The notes: a model not told the origin generated them from the sequence alone. 14,062 bases of DNA from Rhodospirillales bacterium (GCA_030754475.1 JASMAE010000258.1:1-14062); one strand, 5' to 3'; counted from the first letter of the stretch, positions 1 to 7,273 are shown. Numbers and translations: made by a program.

Positions 1-176
1 AGCGCCACCGCCGTCATCGGCAGCAAGAGCTTCATCATGGCGACAAACCGGCTGTGACCGGGCGCATATTGGCGTGGGCGCGCCGAACCGATGCGTCGTC
101 GCGATATGCTGGCGCCGGGCGCGCGCCGAGAAGCTTTCTCCGCCGCTATGGTCCGCGGTGTCCGTCCCGTATTCAT
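1..176 (-). CDS. lptC: LptC, LPS export protein (5' part only)
   Basis: This is the first 58 codons of a minus-strand gene that runs off the left edge. Its ATG overlaps the kdsD stop codon as ATGA (173-176), so the two are probably translationally coupled. The visible protein has a basic, Arg-rich cytoplasmic N-terminus (RRRIGSARPRQYAPGHSRF) and then, from about residue 46, the start of a hydrophobic segment (VAMMKLLLPMTAVA). This is the usual layout of alphaproteobacterial LptC: one N-terminal membrane anchor before a periplasmic beta-jellyroll that passes LPS from LptBFG to LptA. In this class lptC commonly follows kdsD and precedes lptA and lptB. The call rests on the N-terminal layout and on position; the diagnostic domain lies outside the window. 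Confidence 0.82.
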   Translation of the reverse strand, partial: MNTGRTPRTIAAEKASRRAPGASISRRRIGSARPRQYAPGHSRFVAMMKLLLPMTAVA

Positions 177-1192
177 GACAGGCGATCCTGCCCGGCCCGC
201 AGGCAATCGTGGATATGGACGATGCCGACCGGGACCTGTGCGTCGTCGACGACGAACAGGTTGGTGATCGTGCGGGCGTTCATAACGCCGAGCGCTTCAC
301 TGGCGAGCGCGCCCGGGCGAATGGTCTTGGGGTCCGGGGTCATCACGTCGGCGGCGCGGACGCCCACGAGATCGGGACCCATGTGACGACGCAAATCACC
401 GTCCGTGATGATTCCGCGCAGATGGCCGTCGGTGGCGACGATGCCGACGCAGCCGAACCGCTTGGCGGTCATCGTCACCAAGGCCTGGGCCATCGGCGCG
501 TCACCGTCGATAAGCGGAACCTCCGATCCCACGTGCATGATGTCGGCGACCGGGACCAGCCGGCTGCCGAGCTCACCACCCGGATGAAAGGTCTGGAAGT
601 CGTTGGCCGTGAATCCCTTGCGCTCGAACAATGTCACCGCGAGCGCGTCGCCGAGCGCCATCATGACGGTCGTCGACGTGGTCGGCGCCAGCCTCATGGG
701 GCAGGCTTCGTCGCTGTCGGGAACGACGAGGGTCACCGTCGCCGCTTTCGCGAGCGCGCTATCGCCCTTTTTCGTGACCGCGATCAACGGGATTTCAAAC
801 CGCTTCGCATACACCACCACATGGGCCAGCTCGCTCGTCTCGCCCGAGTTCGACAACGCCAGGATCGCATCGCCGGGTGTGATCATGCCGAGATCGCCGT
901 GGCTCGCCTCGGCCGGATGGACAAACATCGCCGGTGTTCCCGTCGAAGCGAAAGTGGCCGCGATCTTGCGTCCGACATGGCCGCTCTTGCCGATCCCGGT
1001 GACGACGACGCGGCCGCTGACTTGGCAGAGCACGTCGAGGGCCTCGACGAACTCGGTTCCAAGACTGGCGGCCAGCGCCGCGAGTCCGTGACCCTCGACG
1101 GAAAGGACGCGGCGCGCGGAACCGATGTCCGAACCATCCTCGGGCTCGGGGGCCACGGAATCGCCGGAAGGCATGGCTTTGAGGATCGTCAT
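173..1192 (-). CDS. kdsD: KdsD/KpsF/GutQ arabinose-5-phosphate isomerase
   Basis: It interconverts D-ribulose 5-phosphate and D-arabinose 5-phosphate, the first step towards Kdo of the LPS inner core, in the cytoplasm. From the ATG at 1192 it is 339 aa, close to the family's usual 320-340. A SIS domain fills about residues 54-190 (GIGKSGHVGRK with Lys69, SNSGET near 115-119, then VHPAEASHGDLGM) and includes the HPGG motif with His203. Two CBS motifs follow at about 218-270 and 282-335. The frame stays open to a start at 1312, with other starts at 1216 and 1174, but the extra N-terminus looks unlike the family. The ATG at 1192 has a weak GGAG only 3 bases upstream, so the start is uncertain. 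It lies between rnd and lptC on the same strand and overlaps lptC by 4 bases. Confidence 0.95.
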   Translation of the reverse strand: MTILKAMPSGDSVAPEPEDGSDIGSARRVLSVEGHGLAALAASLGTEFVEALDVLCQVSGRVVVTGIGKSGHVGRKIAATFASTGTPAMFVHPAEASHGDLGMITPGDAILALSNSGETSELAHVVVYAKRFEIPLIAVTKKGDSALAKAATVTLVVPDSDEACPMRLAPTTSTTVMMALGDALAVTLFERKGFTANDFQTFHPGGELGSRLVPVADIMHVGSEVPLIDGDAPMAQALVTMTAKRFGCVGIVATDGHLRGIITDGDLRRHMGPDLVGVRAADVMTPDPKTIRPGALASEALGVMNARTITNLFVVDDAQVPVGIVHIHDCLRAGQDRLS

Positions 1193-1384
1193 ATGCTCCG
1201 TCGTCGTCGCGCCCATGGCTTTTTGCCAGGGCAAACGCGCGGGATGGCGAAGACCGGCCGGCCCCGCCTTGGCCCCGTCGGCACGCGGTCGGCCGGGGCG
1301 CGTTCGTTCCAAGCCCGGCGAGTATGCGCCCGCGCGCCTAAAGGGTCAATAGAATCAGGCTCTTTCCAGGATTGGGGACGGTCG

Positions 1385-2011
1385 TCAATGGGCGAAGACG
1401 TCCTCGTCGGCCCAGCCTTCGAGGTCGAGCCGCGCGCGGGTCGCGAGGAACTGAAAACACGCGCTCGCGAGTTCGGCGCGCCCCTCACGCACGAGCATCT
1501 CGTCCAGCTTCCTTTTCAACGCGTGAAGATGGAGCACGTCGGAAGCGGCGTAACGGATCTGATCGCGGCTCAACTTCGCCGCGCCCCAGTCCGAGGACTG
1601 TTGGTCCTTGGACAGATCGATCCCGAGAAGTTCGCGGCACAGGTCCTTGAGACCGTGGCGGTCGGTGTACGTGCGCACCAGCTTGGACGCGATCTTGGTG
1701 CAATAGACGGGCGCGCAGGTGACGCCGAGGTAACGGCTGAGAACGGCGATATCGAACCGGGCGTAGTGGAACAGTTTGGTGACGGTGGGGTCGCGCAAGA
1801 GGGCCATGAGGCGGGGAGCGTCGTAATCGCCTTGCGGGAACTGCACCAGATGGCAAGTGCCGTCGCCGGCCGAAAGTTGAATCAGGCAAAGGCGATCGCG
1901 AGCGTGCTTCAGCCCCAGCGTCTCGGTGTCGACGGCGACGCAGTCTGCGAAGCCGATCCCTTCGGGCAGATCGCCGCTGTGAAGCTCGATCGACGGTATG
2001 CTCGCGCTCAC
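1385..2011 (-). CDS. rnd: Ribonuclease D, short form (DEDDy 3'-5' exonuclease)
   Basis: A 3'-5' exoribonuclease of the RNase D family, which trims 3' ends of tRNA precursors and other small RNAs. All DEDDy motifs are visible: ExoI VAVDTET (Asp28, Glu30), ExoII FHYARFD (Asp87) and ExoIII YAASD (Tyr154, Asp158). At 208 aa it contains only the nuclease domain and lacks the HRDC repeats of the enterobacterial enzyme, as is usual for the short alphaproteobacterial form. I chose the GTG at 2011 because AGAAGGG lies about 4 bases before it; an in-frame GTG at 2029 adds 6 residues but has no ribosome binding site. It lies just downstream of a tRNA-Leu gene and upstream of kdsD. Confidence 0.94.
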   Translation of the reverse strand: MSASIPSIELHSGDLPEGIGFADCVAVDTETLGLKHARDRLCLIQLSAGDGTCHLVQFPQGDYDAPRLMALLRDPTVTKLFHYARFDIAVLSRYLGVTCAPVYCTKIASKLVRTYTDRHGLKDLCRELLGIDLSKDQQSSDWGAAKLSRDQIRYAASDVLHLHALKRKLDEMLVREGRAELASACFQFLATRARLDLEGWADEDVFAH

Positions 2012-2067
2012 GAAACCCTTCTTCGCCACCGGCGCCCGGCCGATCGCGCGGCGGGCTCCGGAAAGGA

Positions 2068-2154
2068 TGGTGCCCAGGAGAAGACTCGAACTTCCACGGC
2101 CTTTCGGCCACAGGTACCTGAAACCTGCGCGTCTACCACTTCCGCCACCTGGGC
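2068..2154 (-). tRNA. tRNA-Leu (anticodon CAG)
   Basis: An 87-base class II tRNA including an encoded 3' CCA. The acceptor stem is GCCCAGG pairing with CCTGGGC, followed by A and CCA. The anticodon arm is CAGGT-TTCAGGT-ACCTG, giving anticodon CAG, which reads CTG codons. The long variable arm (GTGGCCGAAAGGCCGT) and the GTTCGAGTC T-loop fit leucine tRNA. rnd begins 57-75 bases downstream on the same strand, so the two may share a transcript. Confidence 0.97.
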
Positions 2155-2172
2155 AACTGCGGAAAGGAACCC

Positions 2173-2193
2173 CCGCCCGTGCGCTACGGGCGG
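2173..2193. other. Perfect 8-bp stem-loop upstream of tRNA-Leu
   Basis: CCGCCCGT (2173-2180) and ACGGGCGG (2186-2193) are perfect inverted repeats around a 5-base loop. On the minus strand the hairpin sits 18 bases before the 5' end of the tRNA and is followed by GGGTTCCTTTCC. No minus-strand gene lies upstream within 1 kb for it to terminate, so it is more likely a leader or processing structure, or a terminator-like barrier. Its function is unknown. Confidence 0.4.
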
Positions 2194-2270
2194 AGCTTGT
2201 CGTTAGCGCCCGGCGCCGCCCGTGTCAACCGCCGGGCCGGGCGCGGGCGCGGCATCGCCGCCGGGATCGA

Positions 2271-2292
2271 ACACCGATCAGACACCGATCAG
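2271..2292. repeat. Exact tandem 11-bp direct repeat
   Basis: ACACCGATCAG occurs twice without a gap (2271-2281 and 2282-2292), followed by ACA. It lies 3 bases upstream of a candidate -35 box at 2296. Two identical half-sites at one helical turn (11 bp) could form a regulator binding site, but a chance tandem duplication is equally possible. Confidence 0.6.
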
Positions 2293-2295
2293 ACA

Positions 2296-2323
2296 TTGAC
2301 GGGATCGGCGGGGACATTGTAAG
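2296..2323 (+). promoter_or_regulatory. Candidate sigma-70 promoter for the NDUFA9-like gene
   Basis: TTGACG (2296-2301; 5 of 6 consensus bases) is followed after 16 bases by TGTAAG (2318-2323; 4 of 6). It would give a leader of about 85 bases before the ATG at 2416. It is the only such pair I noticed in this divergent region. The inference is weak because the -10 match is poor. Confidence 0.33.
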
Positions 2324-2415
2324 GCAACGCTCGTCAACGCGTGAACGAAGTCGTACCGCCCGGGCCCGGTGGCGCCGGCTTCGCCGTTCGCCATCGGGTC
2401 GAACAGGGGGACGCG

Positions 2416-3429
2416 ATGAACCGAAATGTAGTCACGGTTTTCGGCGGCTCCGGGTTCATCGGGCGCCACCTCGTCCGCCGCCTTGTCGCCACGGCCGACG
2501 TCGTTCGCGTCGCCGTTACGGACCCGGAGGCGGCGAGCTTCCTGAAACCCATGGGAGACGTGGGCCAGATCGTTCCACTCGCGGCCGACGTCACCGACCC
2601 CAATTCCGTCGCGCGCGCGGTCGCCGACGCCGACGCCGTCGTCAATCTGGTCGGCATCCTTTACGAGCGCGGCCAGCGAACGTTCCGGCGCGTACACGCC
2701 GAAGGCGCCGCCCACGTGGCCCAAGCGGCGCGCGAAGCCGGTGCGCGCGCGTTCGTCCACCTTTCGGCCATCGGCGCGGATGCGCGCTCTCCTTCCGAAT
2801 ACGCGCGCACCAAGGCCGCGGGCGAGGAGGCCGTCCGCGAGGCGTATCCGGACGCGGTGACTCTGCGCCCCACCGTGGTCGTCGGCCCCGAGGACCGGTA
2901 CTTGAACCTGTTCGCCGAGATGACGCGCTACACACCGGTGTTGCCGGTCCTCGGCTGCGCGCTCATCCCGCGCGTCAAGTTCGGCGAGGGCGAGCGGGGG
3001 ATCACGATCGACGTGTACGGCGCCGGAGGCCCGCGTGTGCAACCCGTGTACGTGGGCGACGTCGCGGACGCGATCATGCGCGCGCTCCACGACGCTCGCC
3101 ATCGCGGCCAGACGTTCGAACTCGGTGGCCTCGGGGTGTTCAGCTTCAAGGAGATCATGGAACTCGTCCTGGCCGAGACCGGGCGCCAGCGCCTTCTCGG
3201 TCCGGTGCCGCTCGGGCTCGCGAACTTCTACGCCTGGTTCCTGGAGAAGCTGCCCGTGCCGCTCTTGACGCGCGACCAAATCGCGATGCTCAGGACCGAC
3301 AACGTGGTCGGCGCAGGCGCGCTGGGCTTCGCCGATCTCGGACTCGAGGCGACGCCGATCGAAGGCGTCGTTTCGGCCTATCTCGGCCGCTTTCGCCGCC
3401 CCCGGCTAAAAGAGCGCGCCCGGGTCTGA
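2416..3429 (+). CDS. NDUFA9-like NAD(P)-binding protein (atypical SDR, complex I family)
   Basis: A 337-aa protein with an N-terminal Rossmann fold: VTVFGGSGFIGRHLV carries the GxxGxxG nucleotide-binding motif (residues 10-16), ADVTDPNSV follows the third strand, and Tyr129-x3-Lys133 (YARTK) matches the SDR pair. The overall pattern (FGGSGFIG, NLVGILYERGQRTF, HLSAIGAD, LRPTVVVGPEDRYLN) is that of proteins annotated as complex I NDUFA9 subunit family. In mitochondria NDUFA9 is an accessory subunit binding NADPH; the role of free bacterial homologues is less clear (quinone- or nucleotide-binding, possibly a sugar or lipid epimerase/reductase). The start at 2416 has AGGGGG about 5 bases upstream; an upstream in-frame ATG-like start at 2341 lacks this. 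The last 24 bases overlap the convergent MarR gene. Confidence 0.9.
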   Translation: MNRNVVTVFGGSGFIGRHLVRRLVATADVVRVAVTDPEAASFLKPMGDVGQIVPLAADVTDPNSVARAVADADAVVNLVGILYERGQRTFRRVHAEGAAHVAQAAREAGARAFVHLSAIGADARSPSEYARTKAAGEEAVREAYPDAVTLRPTVVVGPEDRYLNLFAEMTRYTPVLPVLGCALIPRVKFGEGERGITIDVYGAGGPRVQPVYVGDVADAIMRALHDARHRGQTFELGGLGVFSFKEIMELVLAETGRQRLLGPVPLGLANFYAWFLEKLPVPLLTRDQIAMLRTDNVVGAGALGFADLGLEATPIEGVVSAYLGRFRRPRLKERARV

Positions 3430-3792
3430 ACCCGGACTTTTCTCGGAACCCAGCCCCGTGCCGGCCGCGACGATGGTCTCGGCGAATTCGCTCAAGTAAA
3501 CCGAGCCCGCCACCGTGCGGTGCACGAGGACGCTGCGGCGGTCGTTCTCGTCCGCCTTGCGCCGCAGCACGCCGAGCCCGCTCAAGGTATCGAGAGCGCG
3601 CGTAACGGCAGGCTTGGAAATCTTGAGACGCGCCGCCAGGCCGCGCACGGTATGCGGCGGCGGCGTCAAATAGACGCAAAGCAGAATTGCCGTCTGGCGA
3701 ACGGAAAGGTCGGGCGCGGACCGATGGATGCCGGCGAGAAGCGTCCGCCGCCACAGCTCCAGCGCCTCCATGTCGTCGAGGTCGAATCCCAC
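3406..3792 (-). CDS. MarR-family winged-helix transcriptional regulator
   Basis: A 128-aa protein with a helix-turn-helix at about residues 48-75 (TVRGLAARLKISKPAVTRAL) and a wing at about 77-91 containing the ENDRRS motif typical of MarR proteins, which bind palindromic DNA as dimers and often respond to small aromatic or oxidising ligands. The start is GTG at 3792; ATG at 3771 would remove 7 residues, and neither has a good ribosome binding site. It lies 144 bases downstream of the leucyl aminopeptidase on the same strand and overlaps the convergent NDUFA9-like gene by 24 bases. The N-terminal dimerisation helix is short, so this is a compact member. Its target cannot be told from the sequence. 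Confidence 0.85.
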   Translation of the reverse strand: MGFDLDDMEALELWRRTLLAGIHRSAPDLSVRQTAILLCVYLTPPPHTVRGLAARLKISKPAVTRALDTLSGLGVLRRKADENDRRSVLVHRTVAGSVYLSEFAETIVAAGTGLGSEKSPGSDPGALF

Positions 3793-3936
3793 GCCGATAC
3801 CCGATCGTTTCGGTTCCGGATCAATTCTACCGGCGTCGGGCGGTTCGCGGCAATCCCGGGTCGTTAGGGCTCGAGCCGTTGGTTCGGCTTCTGCCCGGCC
3901 CGAGCGATTCCACGTCCGCGGGCAGCGATCTGGCGA

Positions 3937-5331
3937 TCACTTACCGAAGCGGTCCTTGATCAGCGCATAGACCGCGCGCAGCCCCATGGCCTCGGCACCC
4001 TCCGGCCGGCCTGGCTTGGAGGCAAGATTCCAGGCCATGAAGTCGATGTGGGCCCACGGGACGCGGGGGTCGACGAACTCGCGAAGAAACAGCGCCGCCG
4101 TGATTGCACCCCCGTAACCGCCTTCGGGCGCGTTGGTAAGATCCGCAATCTTACCCTTCACCTTGTCGCGATAGGGTTCCCAGAGCGGCATGCGCCAGAG
4201 CGGATCGCCCTCGGCCGCAGCATGGGCGAGAAGCGCATCGGTGGTCGCGTCGTCGTTGCAAAAGAGCGCCGGCAGCTCGGTTCCGAGCGCGACCCGGGCC
4301 GAGCCGGTCAGCGTCGCGAACTCGATGATGAGATCGGGGCGCTCGGACGCCGCCTCGAAAAGCGCGTCGGCGAGTATGACCCGTCCTTCGGCATCGGTGT
4401 TCCCAATCTCGACCGTCGTCCCCTTGCGGGTCGCGACCACGTCGCCCGGGCGGAAGGCATCGCCCGACACGCTGTTCTCCACGGCCGGCACCAGCACCCG
4501 CAGGCTCACGGGCAGCTTCGCTTCCATCACCATCCCGGCCAAAGCGAGGGCGTGGGCGGCGCCCGACATGTCCTTCTTCATCAGCGCCATGCCGGCCGCC
4601 GGCTTGAGATCGAGTCCACCCGAATCGAAGCAGACCCCCTTGCCGACGAGGGCGAGTTTCGGACGCCCGCGGCGTCCACCCCAGCGGATGTCGATCAGGC
4701 GCGGGGCTTGCGCGCTCGCCCGGCCGACCGCATGGATGGCGGGATAGTTCTCACCGATCAGCTCGTCGCCCTTGATCACGCGACACCTGGCCCCGTTCTT
4801 GCGCGCCAGCGCCCGGGCCGCCTGCGCCAACTCGCGCGGGCCCATGTCGGAGGCCGGCGTGTTGATCAAATCGCGCGCAAGGAAGATTGCCCGCGCCGTG
4901 CGCTCGACGTGCGCGCGATCCGCGCCCTCGGGCCACACCAGACGCGCGAACCGGGCGCGGTCGTCGCGGTAGCGCGAGAACGCGTAGGTCCCGAGCACCC
5001 ATCCCAGCGCAACCCGCTCGGCGCGCGCGGGATCCGAGCTTTCCTCGATGCGGTAGAGCCCTTCGGGAAGGCGCGCCGCAAGCGACGCCCACTCCCACAT
5101 GTCCTCGCCCGCGGGCGCGCCTGAGGGTCCGGTCCCGAAAAGCACCCGCGCGAGGGCGCCGGCGCTGTCCGCGACCAGCGAGATCGTGCCGGGCTCGGCC
5201 GTAAACCGCGTCCTGCGGATCCAGTTTGCAAGGGGTTTCGGCTGCCGCTTCACCCACGACGGCAGCGCGTCCTTTCCAAGGGCTACGATCGGGACCGCGT
5301 TCGCGCGCGTCTTCGTGCTCAGGTATCGCAT
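3937..5331 (-). CDS. Leucyl aminopeptidase, M17 family
   Basis: A cytoplasmic two-metal aminopeptidase that removes N-terminal residues from peptides. At 464 aa it has an N-terminal domain (about 1-170) and the M17 catalytic domain. All active-site residues align with E. coli PepA spacing: Lys231 (LVGKG), Asp236 (CFDSGG), Lys243 (LDLKP), Asp254 (KKDMSGAAH), Asp313, Glu315 and Arg317 in the signature NTDAEGR. It should therefore be active. I chose the ATG at 5331 (MRYLSTKTRANAVPIV), which has GGAGG 12 bases upstream; the frame is open to 5427, but that stretch is Arg-rich and unlike the family. It faces away from the SCO operon, with about 200 bases between them, and MarR lies downstream. Confidence 0.96.
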   Translation of the reverse strand: MRYLSTKTRANAVPIVALGKDALPSWVKRQPKPLANWIRRTRFTAEPGTISLVADSAGALARVLFGTGPSGAPAGEDMWEWASLAARLPEGLYRIEESSDPARAERVALGWVLGTYAFSRYRDDRARFARLVWPEGADRAHVERTARAIFLARDLINTPASDMGPRELAQAARALARKNGARCRVIKGDELIGENYPAIHAVGRASAQAPRLIDIRWGGRRGRPKLALVGKGVCFDSGGLDLKPAAGMALMKKDMSGAAHALALAGMVMEAKLPVSLRVLVPAVENSVSGDAFRPGDVVATRKGTTVEIGNTDAEGRVILADALFEAASERPDLIIEFATLTGSARVALGTELPALFCNDDATTDALLAHAAAEGDPLWRMPLWEPYRDKVKGKIADLTNAPEGGYGGAITAALFLREFVDPRVPWAHIDFMAWNLASKPGRPEGAEAMGLRAVYALIKDRFGK

Positions 5332-5534
5332 GGTTCGTCTTCGCCTCCGACAAGCTACGCTCGCCCTCAGGATGGCCCGCAACGTGCGCGCTGGAAAGTC
5401 CCAATGGAGTCCCGGCCCCGGCCGCACGGCGCCGACAACGTAGCCGCCAACGAGAATGTGAAGTGCGGTGAGCGCGCGTTTGGGTTTGAATGACGGGACG
5501 CCAGAGCGGCATTGCCAACGAGGAGGAATGGGAC

Positions 5535-5963
5535 GTGAAGGGCTTAAGAGCCATTGCCGCGGCGGTCCTGATGGCAGCGATCGCTTCGGCCGCGGACGCG
5601 GCGGCGGCGCGCCGGGTCACAGTCACCGGCGAGATCGTGGATACCTGGTGCTACGTCACCGAAATCATGTTTGCGCTTGGCACGGCGCACCACCAGTGCG
5701 CCGTCTGGTGCGCGCTTGGCGGCATCCCGGTCAGCATCAAGGACGACGACGGCAATCTTTACGTGATCCTCAAGGTCGAAGGCGACGACACGTCCGTCGC
5801 CAACCCGGGGATCGTCCGCATCCAGACCCACAAGGTGACGGCCGAGGGCGATCTCTACGAGCGCGACGGGGTCCGCTACCTGATCGTCACCCAGGTGGCC
5901 GACGACCACGGAATCGTCACCCTCACCCACGACGAGTACGGCATCCAGCCGTTCGGAGAATAG
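5535..5963 (+). CDS. Exported cysteine-motif protein, first gene of SCO operon
   Basis: I do not recognise a named family. From the GTG at 5535, 8 bases after a strong AGGAGG, it is 142 aa with a clear signal peptide (residues 1-25, ending AADAAAA), so the mature protein is probably periplasmic. An upstream ATG at 5490 would place 15 polar residues ahead of the signal peptide and is less likely. The mature N-terminus has VTGEIVDTWCYV (Cys39), then AHHQCAVWC with His52, His53, Cys55 and Cys59: a C-x3-C preceded by two histidines, suited to binding copper or another soft metal. The rest is beta-rich (KDDDGNLYVIL, GVRYLIVTQ). It lies 3 bases before the next gene, which repeats the V-x-D-x2-C ... 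C-x3-C ... DDG pattern, and the third gene is SCO. A role in periplasmic metal or thiol chemistry is inference. Confidence 0.85.
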   Translation: MKGLRAIAAAVLMAAIASAADAAAARRVTVTGEIVDTWCYVTEIMFALGTAHHQCAVWCALGGIPVSIKDDDGNLYVILKVEGDDTSVANPGIVRIQTHKVTAEGDLYERDGVRYLIVTQVADDHGIVTLTHDEYGIQPFGE

Positions 5964-5966
5964 GCA

Positions 5967-6482
5967 ATGAAAGGATTGTGCGCGATTTTCGCGGCGTTGT
6001 TCGCCTTCGGGGTCGGCGCGGCCTTCGCGGCCGACGAGTGGGGTATCGAGCACGAGGAGGTCGCGCGCATCGAGGCGACGGTCGTCGACATCCTTTGCGA
6101 GCTCACCGGCGATTGCCCGGCCGGGTGCGGCGCCGGCAAGCGCCAGCTCGGCCTCTTGCAAGACGACGGAACCTTGCTGCTGGCGGCGAAGAACTTCGAT
6201 GCTTTCGCCGGCGCCGCCAACGACCTGATCTCGTTCTGCGGCAAGCGTATCGTCGCCGACGGACTTCTCATCCGCGATCCCGCCATGCCCCTGTTCGCGC
6301 TCCAGTTCAAGCGCCTGGCCCCGGACGGAGAGTGGAGCCGCGCCAACTGGTTCTCCAAGGACTGGGGCGAGAGATACGGCGCCGACAAGGCGTCCGAGTG
6401 GTTTCGTCACGACCCCGCGGTCAAGGGCGTGATCGCAAAAGACGGCGTCTTCGGAATACCCGGTCTCAAACCCGAGGAGTGA
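5967..6482 (+). CDS. Exported cysteine-motif protein, second gene of SCO operon
   Basis: A 171-aa protein with a signal peptide (MKGLCAIFAALFAFGVGAAFA, likely cut before Ala22). The mature part opens with ATVVDILCELTGDCPAGCGAG (Cys44, Cys50, Cys54), so it again carries C-x3-C, then RQLGLLQDDGTLLLAAKN and a fourth cysteine, Cys91 (ISFCGKR). The strand-Cys-C-x3-C-DDG layout resembles the preceding protein and suggests two divergent copies of one domain. The C-terminal part (WSRANWFSKDWGERYGADKASEWFR) is rich in Trp and charged residues and is not shared. Its start follows the previous stop by 3 bases, with GGAG about 8 bases upstream. The stop overlaps the SCO start as GTGA. No named function is recognised; metal binding or thiol exchange with SCO is inference. 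Confidence 0.87.
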   Translation: MKGLCAIFAALFAFGVGAAFAADEWGIEHEEVARIEATVVDILCELTGDCPAGCGAGKRQLGLLQDDGTLLLAAKNFDAFAGAANDLISFCGKRIVADGLLIRDPAMPLFALQFKRLAPDGEWSRANWFSKDWGERYGADKASEWFRHDPAVKGVIAKDGVFGIPGLKPEE

Positions 6483-7114
6483 GGGCGCTCAGCACCTTGG
6501 GCTTCTTCGCCCGCCTCGCGATGGCCGCGGCCTTTGCCTCCGTCGCCACCGCGGCAATCGTCCACGCGGACGCCGCCGGGGGCGAGGCCGGCGCGCCCGC
6601 GTTTCCCGTCATCTTTGGGGGCCCGTTCACCCTGATCGACCACGAGGGCCGCGCGCGCAACGACAAGAACTTCCTGGGACGGTTTCTCCTGGTGGCGTTC
6701 GGGTTCACCCGTTGTCCCGACGTCTGTCCGACCGGCCTCACGGCGATGGCGGACGCGCTCGACGCGCTTGGCGAACAGGCCCAGCACGTGCAGCCGCTGT
6801 TCATTTCGGTCGATCCGGCGCGCGATACCCCCGAGGCTCTTGCCTCCTACGTCGGGCACTTCCACTCGGCGCTGGTCGGCCTTACCGGCACCGAGGCCCA
6901 GGTCCGCGGTGCGGCACGGGCCTACCGGGTGCACCGGCGGAAGCTATATTTGCCGGACTCGACCGGCCCCGACGACTACACCGTCGATCATTCCTCCATC
7001 ACGTATTTGATGGGGCCCGACGGCGCGTTCGTGACCCTGTTTCCCTATGGAACCGATCCGTCGTTCATGGCCGCGGCGATCGCAAAGCAGCTCGAGCGCG
7101 CGCCGCCGCGCTGA
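6479..7114 (+). CDS. SCO1/SenC/PrrC copper chaperone
   Basis: A thioredoxin-fold protein that delivers copper to the CuA site of cytochrome c oxidase, or acts as a periplasmic thiol reductase. It is 211 aa: an N-terminal signal or anchor segment (about 7-30), then the SCO domain with the copper-binding Cys79-x3-Cys83 (FTRCPDVCPTGL), SVDPARDTPE at 110-119 and the conserved His171 (YTVDHSSITYL). All three copper ligands are present. I chose the GTG at 6479, whose codon overlaps the upstream TGA (GTGA), implying coupling; TTG at 6497 or ATG at 6521 are alternatives that would shorten the N-region. It is the last gene of a three-gene operon and is followed 15 bases later by a 9-bp hairpin. No cytochrome oxidase genes are visible nearby. 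Confidence 0.95.
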   Translation: MRALSTLGFFARLAMAAAFASVATAAIVHADAAGGEAGAPAFPVIFGGPFTLIDHEGRARNDKNFLGRFLLVAFGFTRCPDVCPTGLTAMADALDALGEQAQHVQPLFISVDPARDTPEALASYVGHFHSALVGLTGTEAQVRGAARAYRVHRRKLYLPDSTGPDDYTVDHSSITYLMGPDGAFVTLFPYGTDPSFMAAAIAKQLERAPPR

Positions 7115-7128
7115 GAGGCCGCCGCATA

Positions 7129-7155
7129 CCATCGGTCACTACGAACGACCGATGG
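7129..7155 (+). terminator. 9-bp stem-loop after the SCO operon
   Basis: CCATCGGTC (7129-7137) and GACCGATGG (7147-7155) are perfect inverted repeats around a 9-base loop, starting 15 bases after the SCO stop codon. There is no T-run after it (CTGGTTCCC follows), so it may stop transcription weakly or only protect the 3' end. Confidence 0.5.
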
Positions 7156-7236
7156 CTGGTTCCCTCAAACGCCGGGCGGGGCCGTCCGGCCCCTTGGCTC
7201 TCGCGCCACTCGGCGAAGGCCACGCGGTCGCGCCTG

Positions 7237-7273
7237 CCAAGGGCCTTCTTGAGTCGCTCACAAAGGCCCTTGG
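7237..7273 (-). terminator. 11-bp stem-loop after the DNA glycosylase gene
   Basis: CCAAGGGCCTT (7237-7247) and AAGGCCCTTGG (7263-7273) are perfect inverted repeats with a 15-base loop. On the minus strand the stem begins 2 bases after the glycosylase stop codon (7276-7278). There is no T-run. It is positioned to end or stabilise that transcript, and it is separate from the SCO hairpin. Confidence 0.5.

Noticed and set aside
1193..1312. N-terminal extension of KdsD to the start at 1312
   Set aside because: The extra 40 residues are Arg/Pro-rich, lack homology to the family and would make the enzyme longer than usual.
209..2206. A 665-codon plus-strand open frame
   Set aside because: It runs antisense across kdsD, rnd and the tRNA gene. 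High GC keeps this frame free of stops, and the product has no family pattern.
1998..3605. A 535-codon plus-strand frame, very Arg-rich
   Set aside because: It is a shadow of the NDUFA9-like gene in another frame; Arg/Pro-rich composition is typical of GC-driven false frames.
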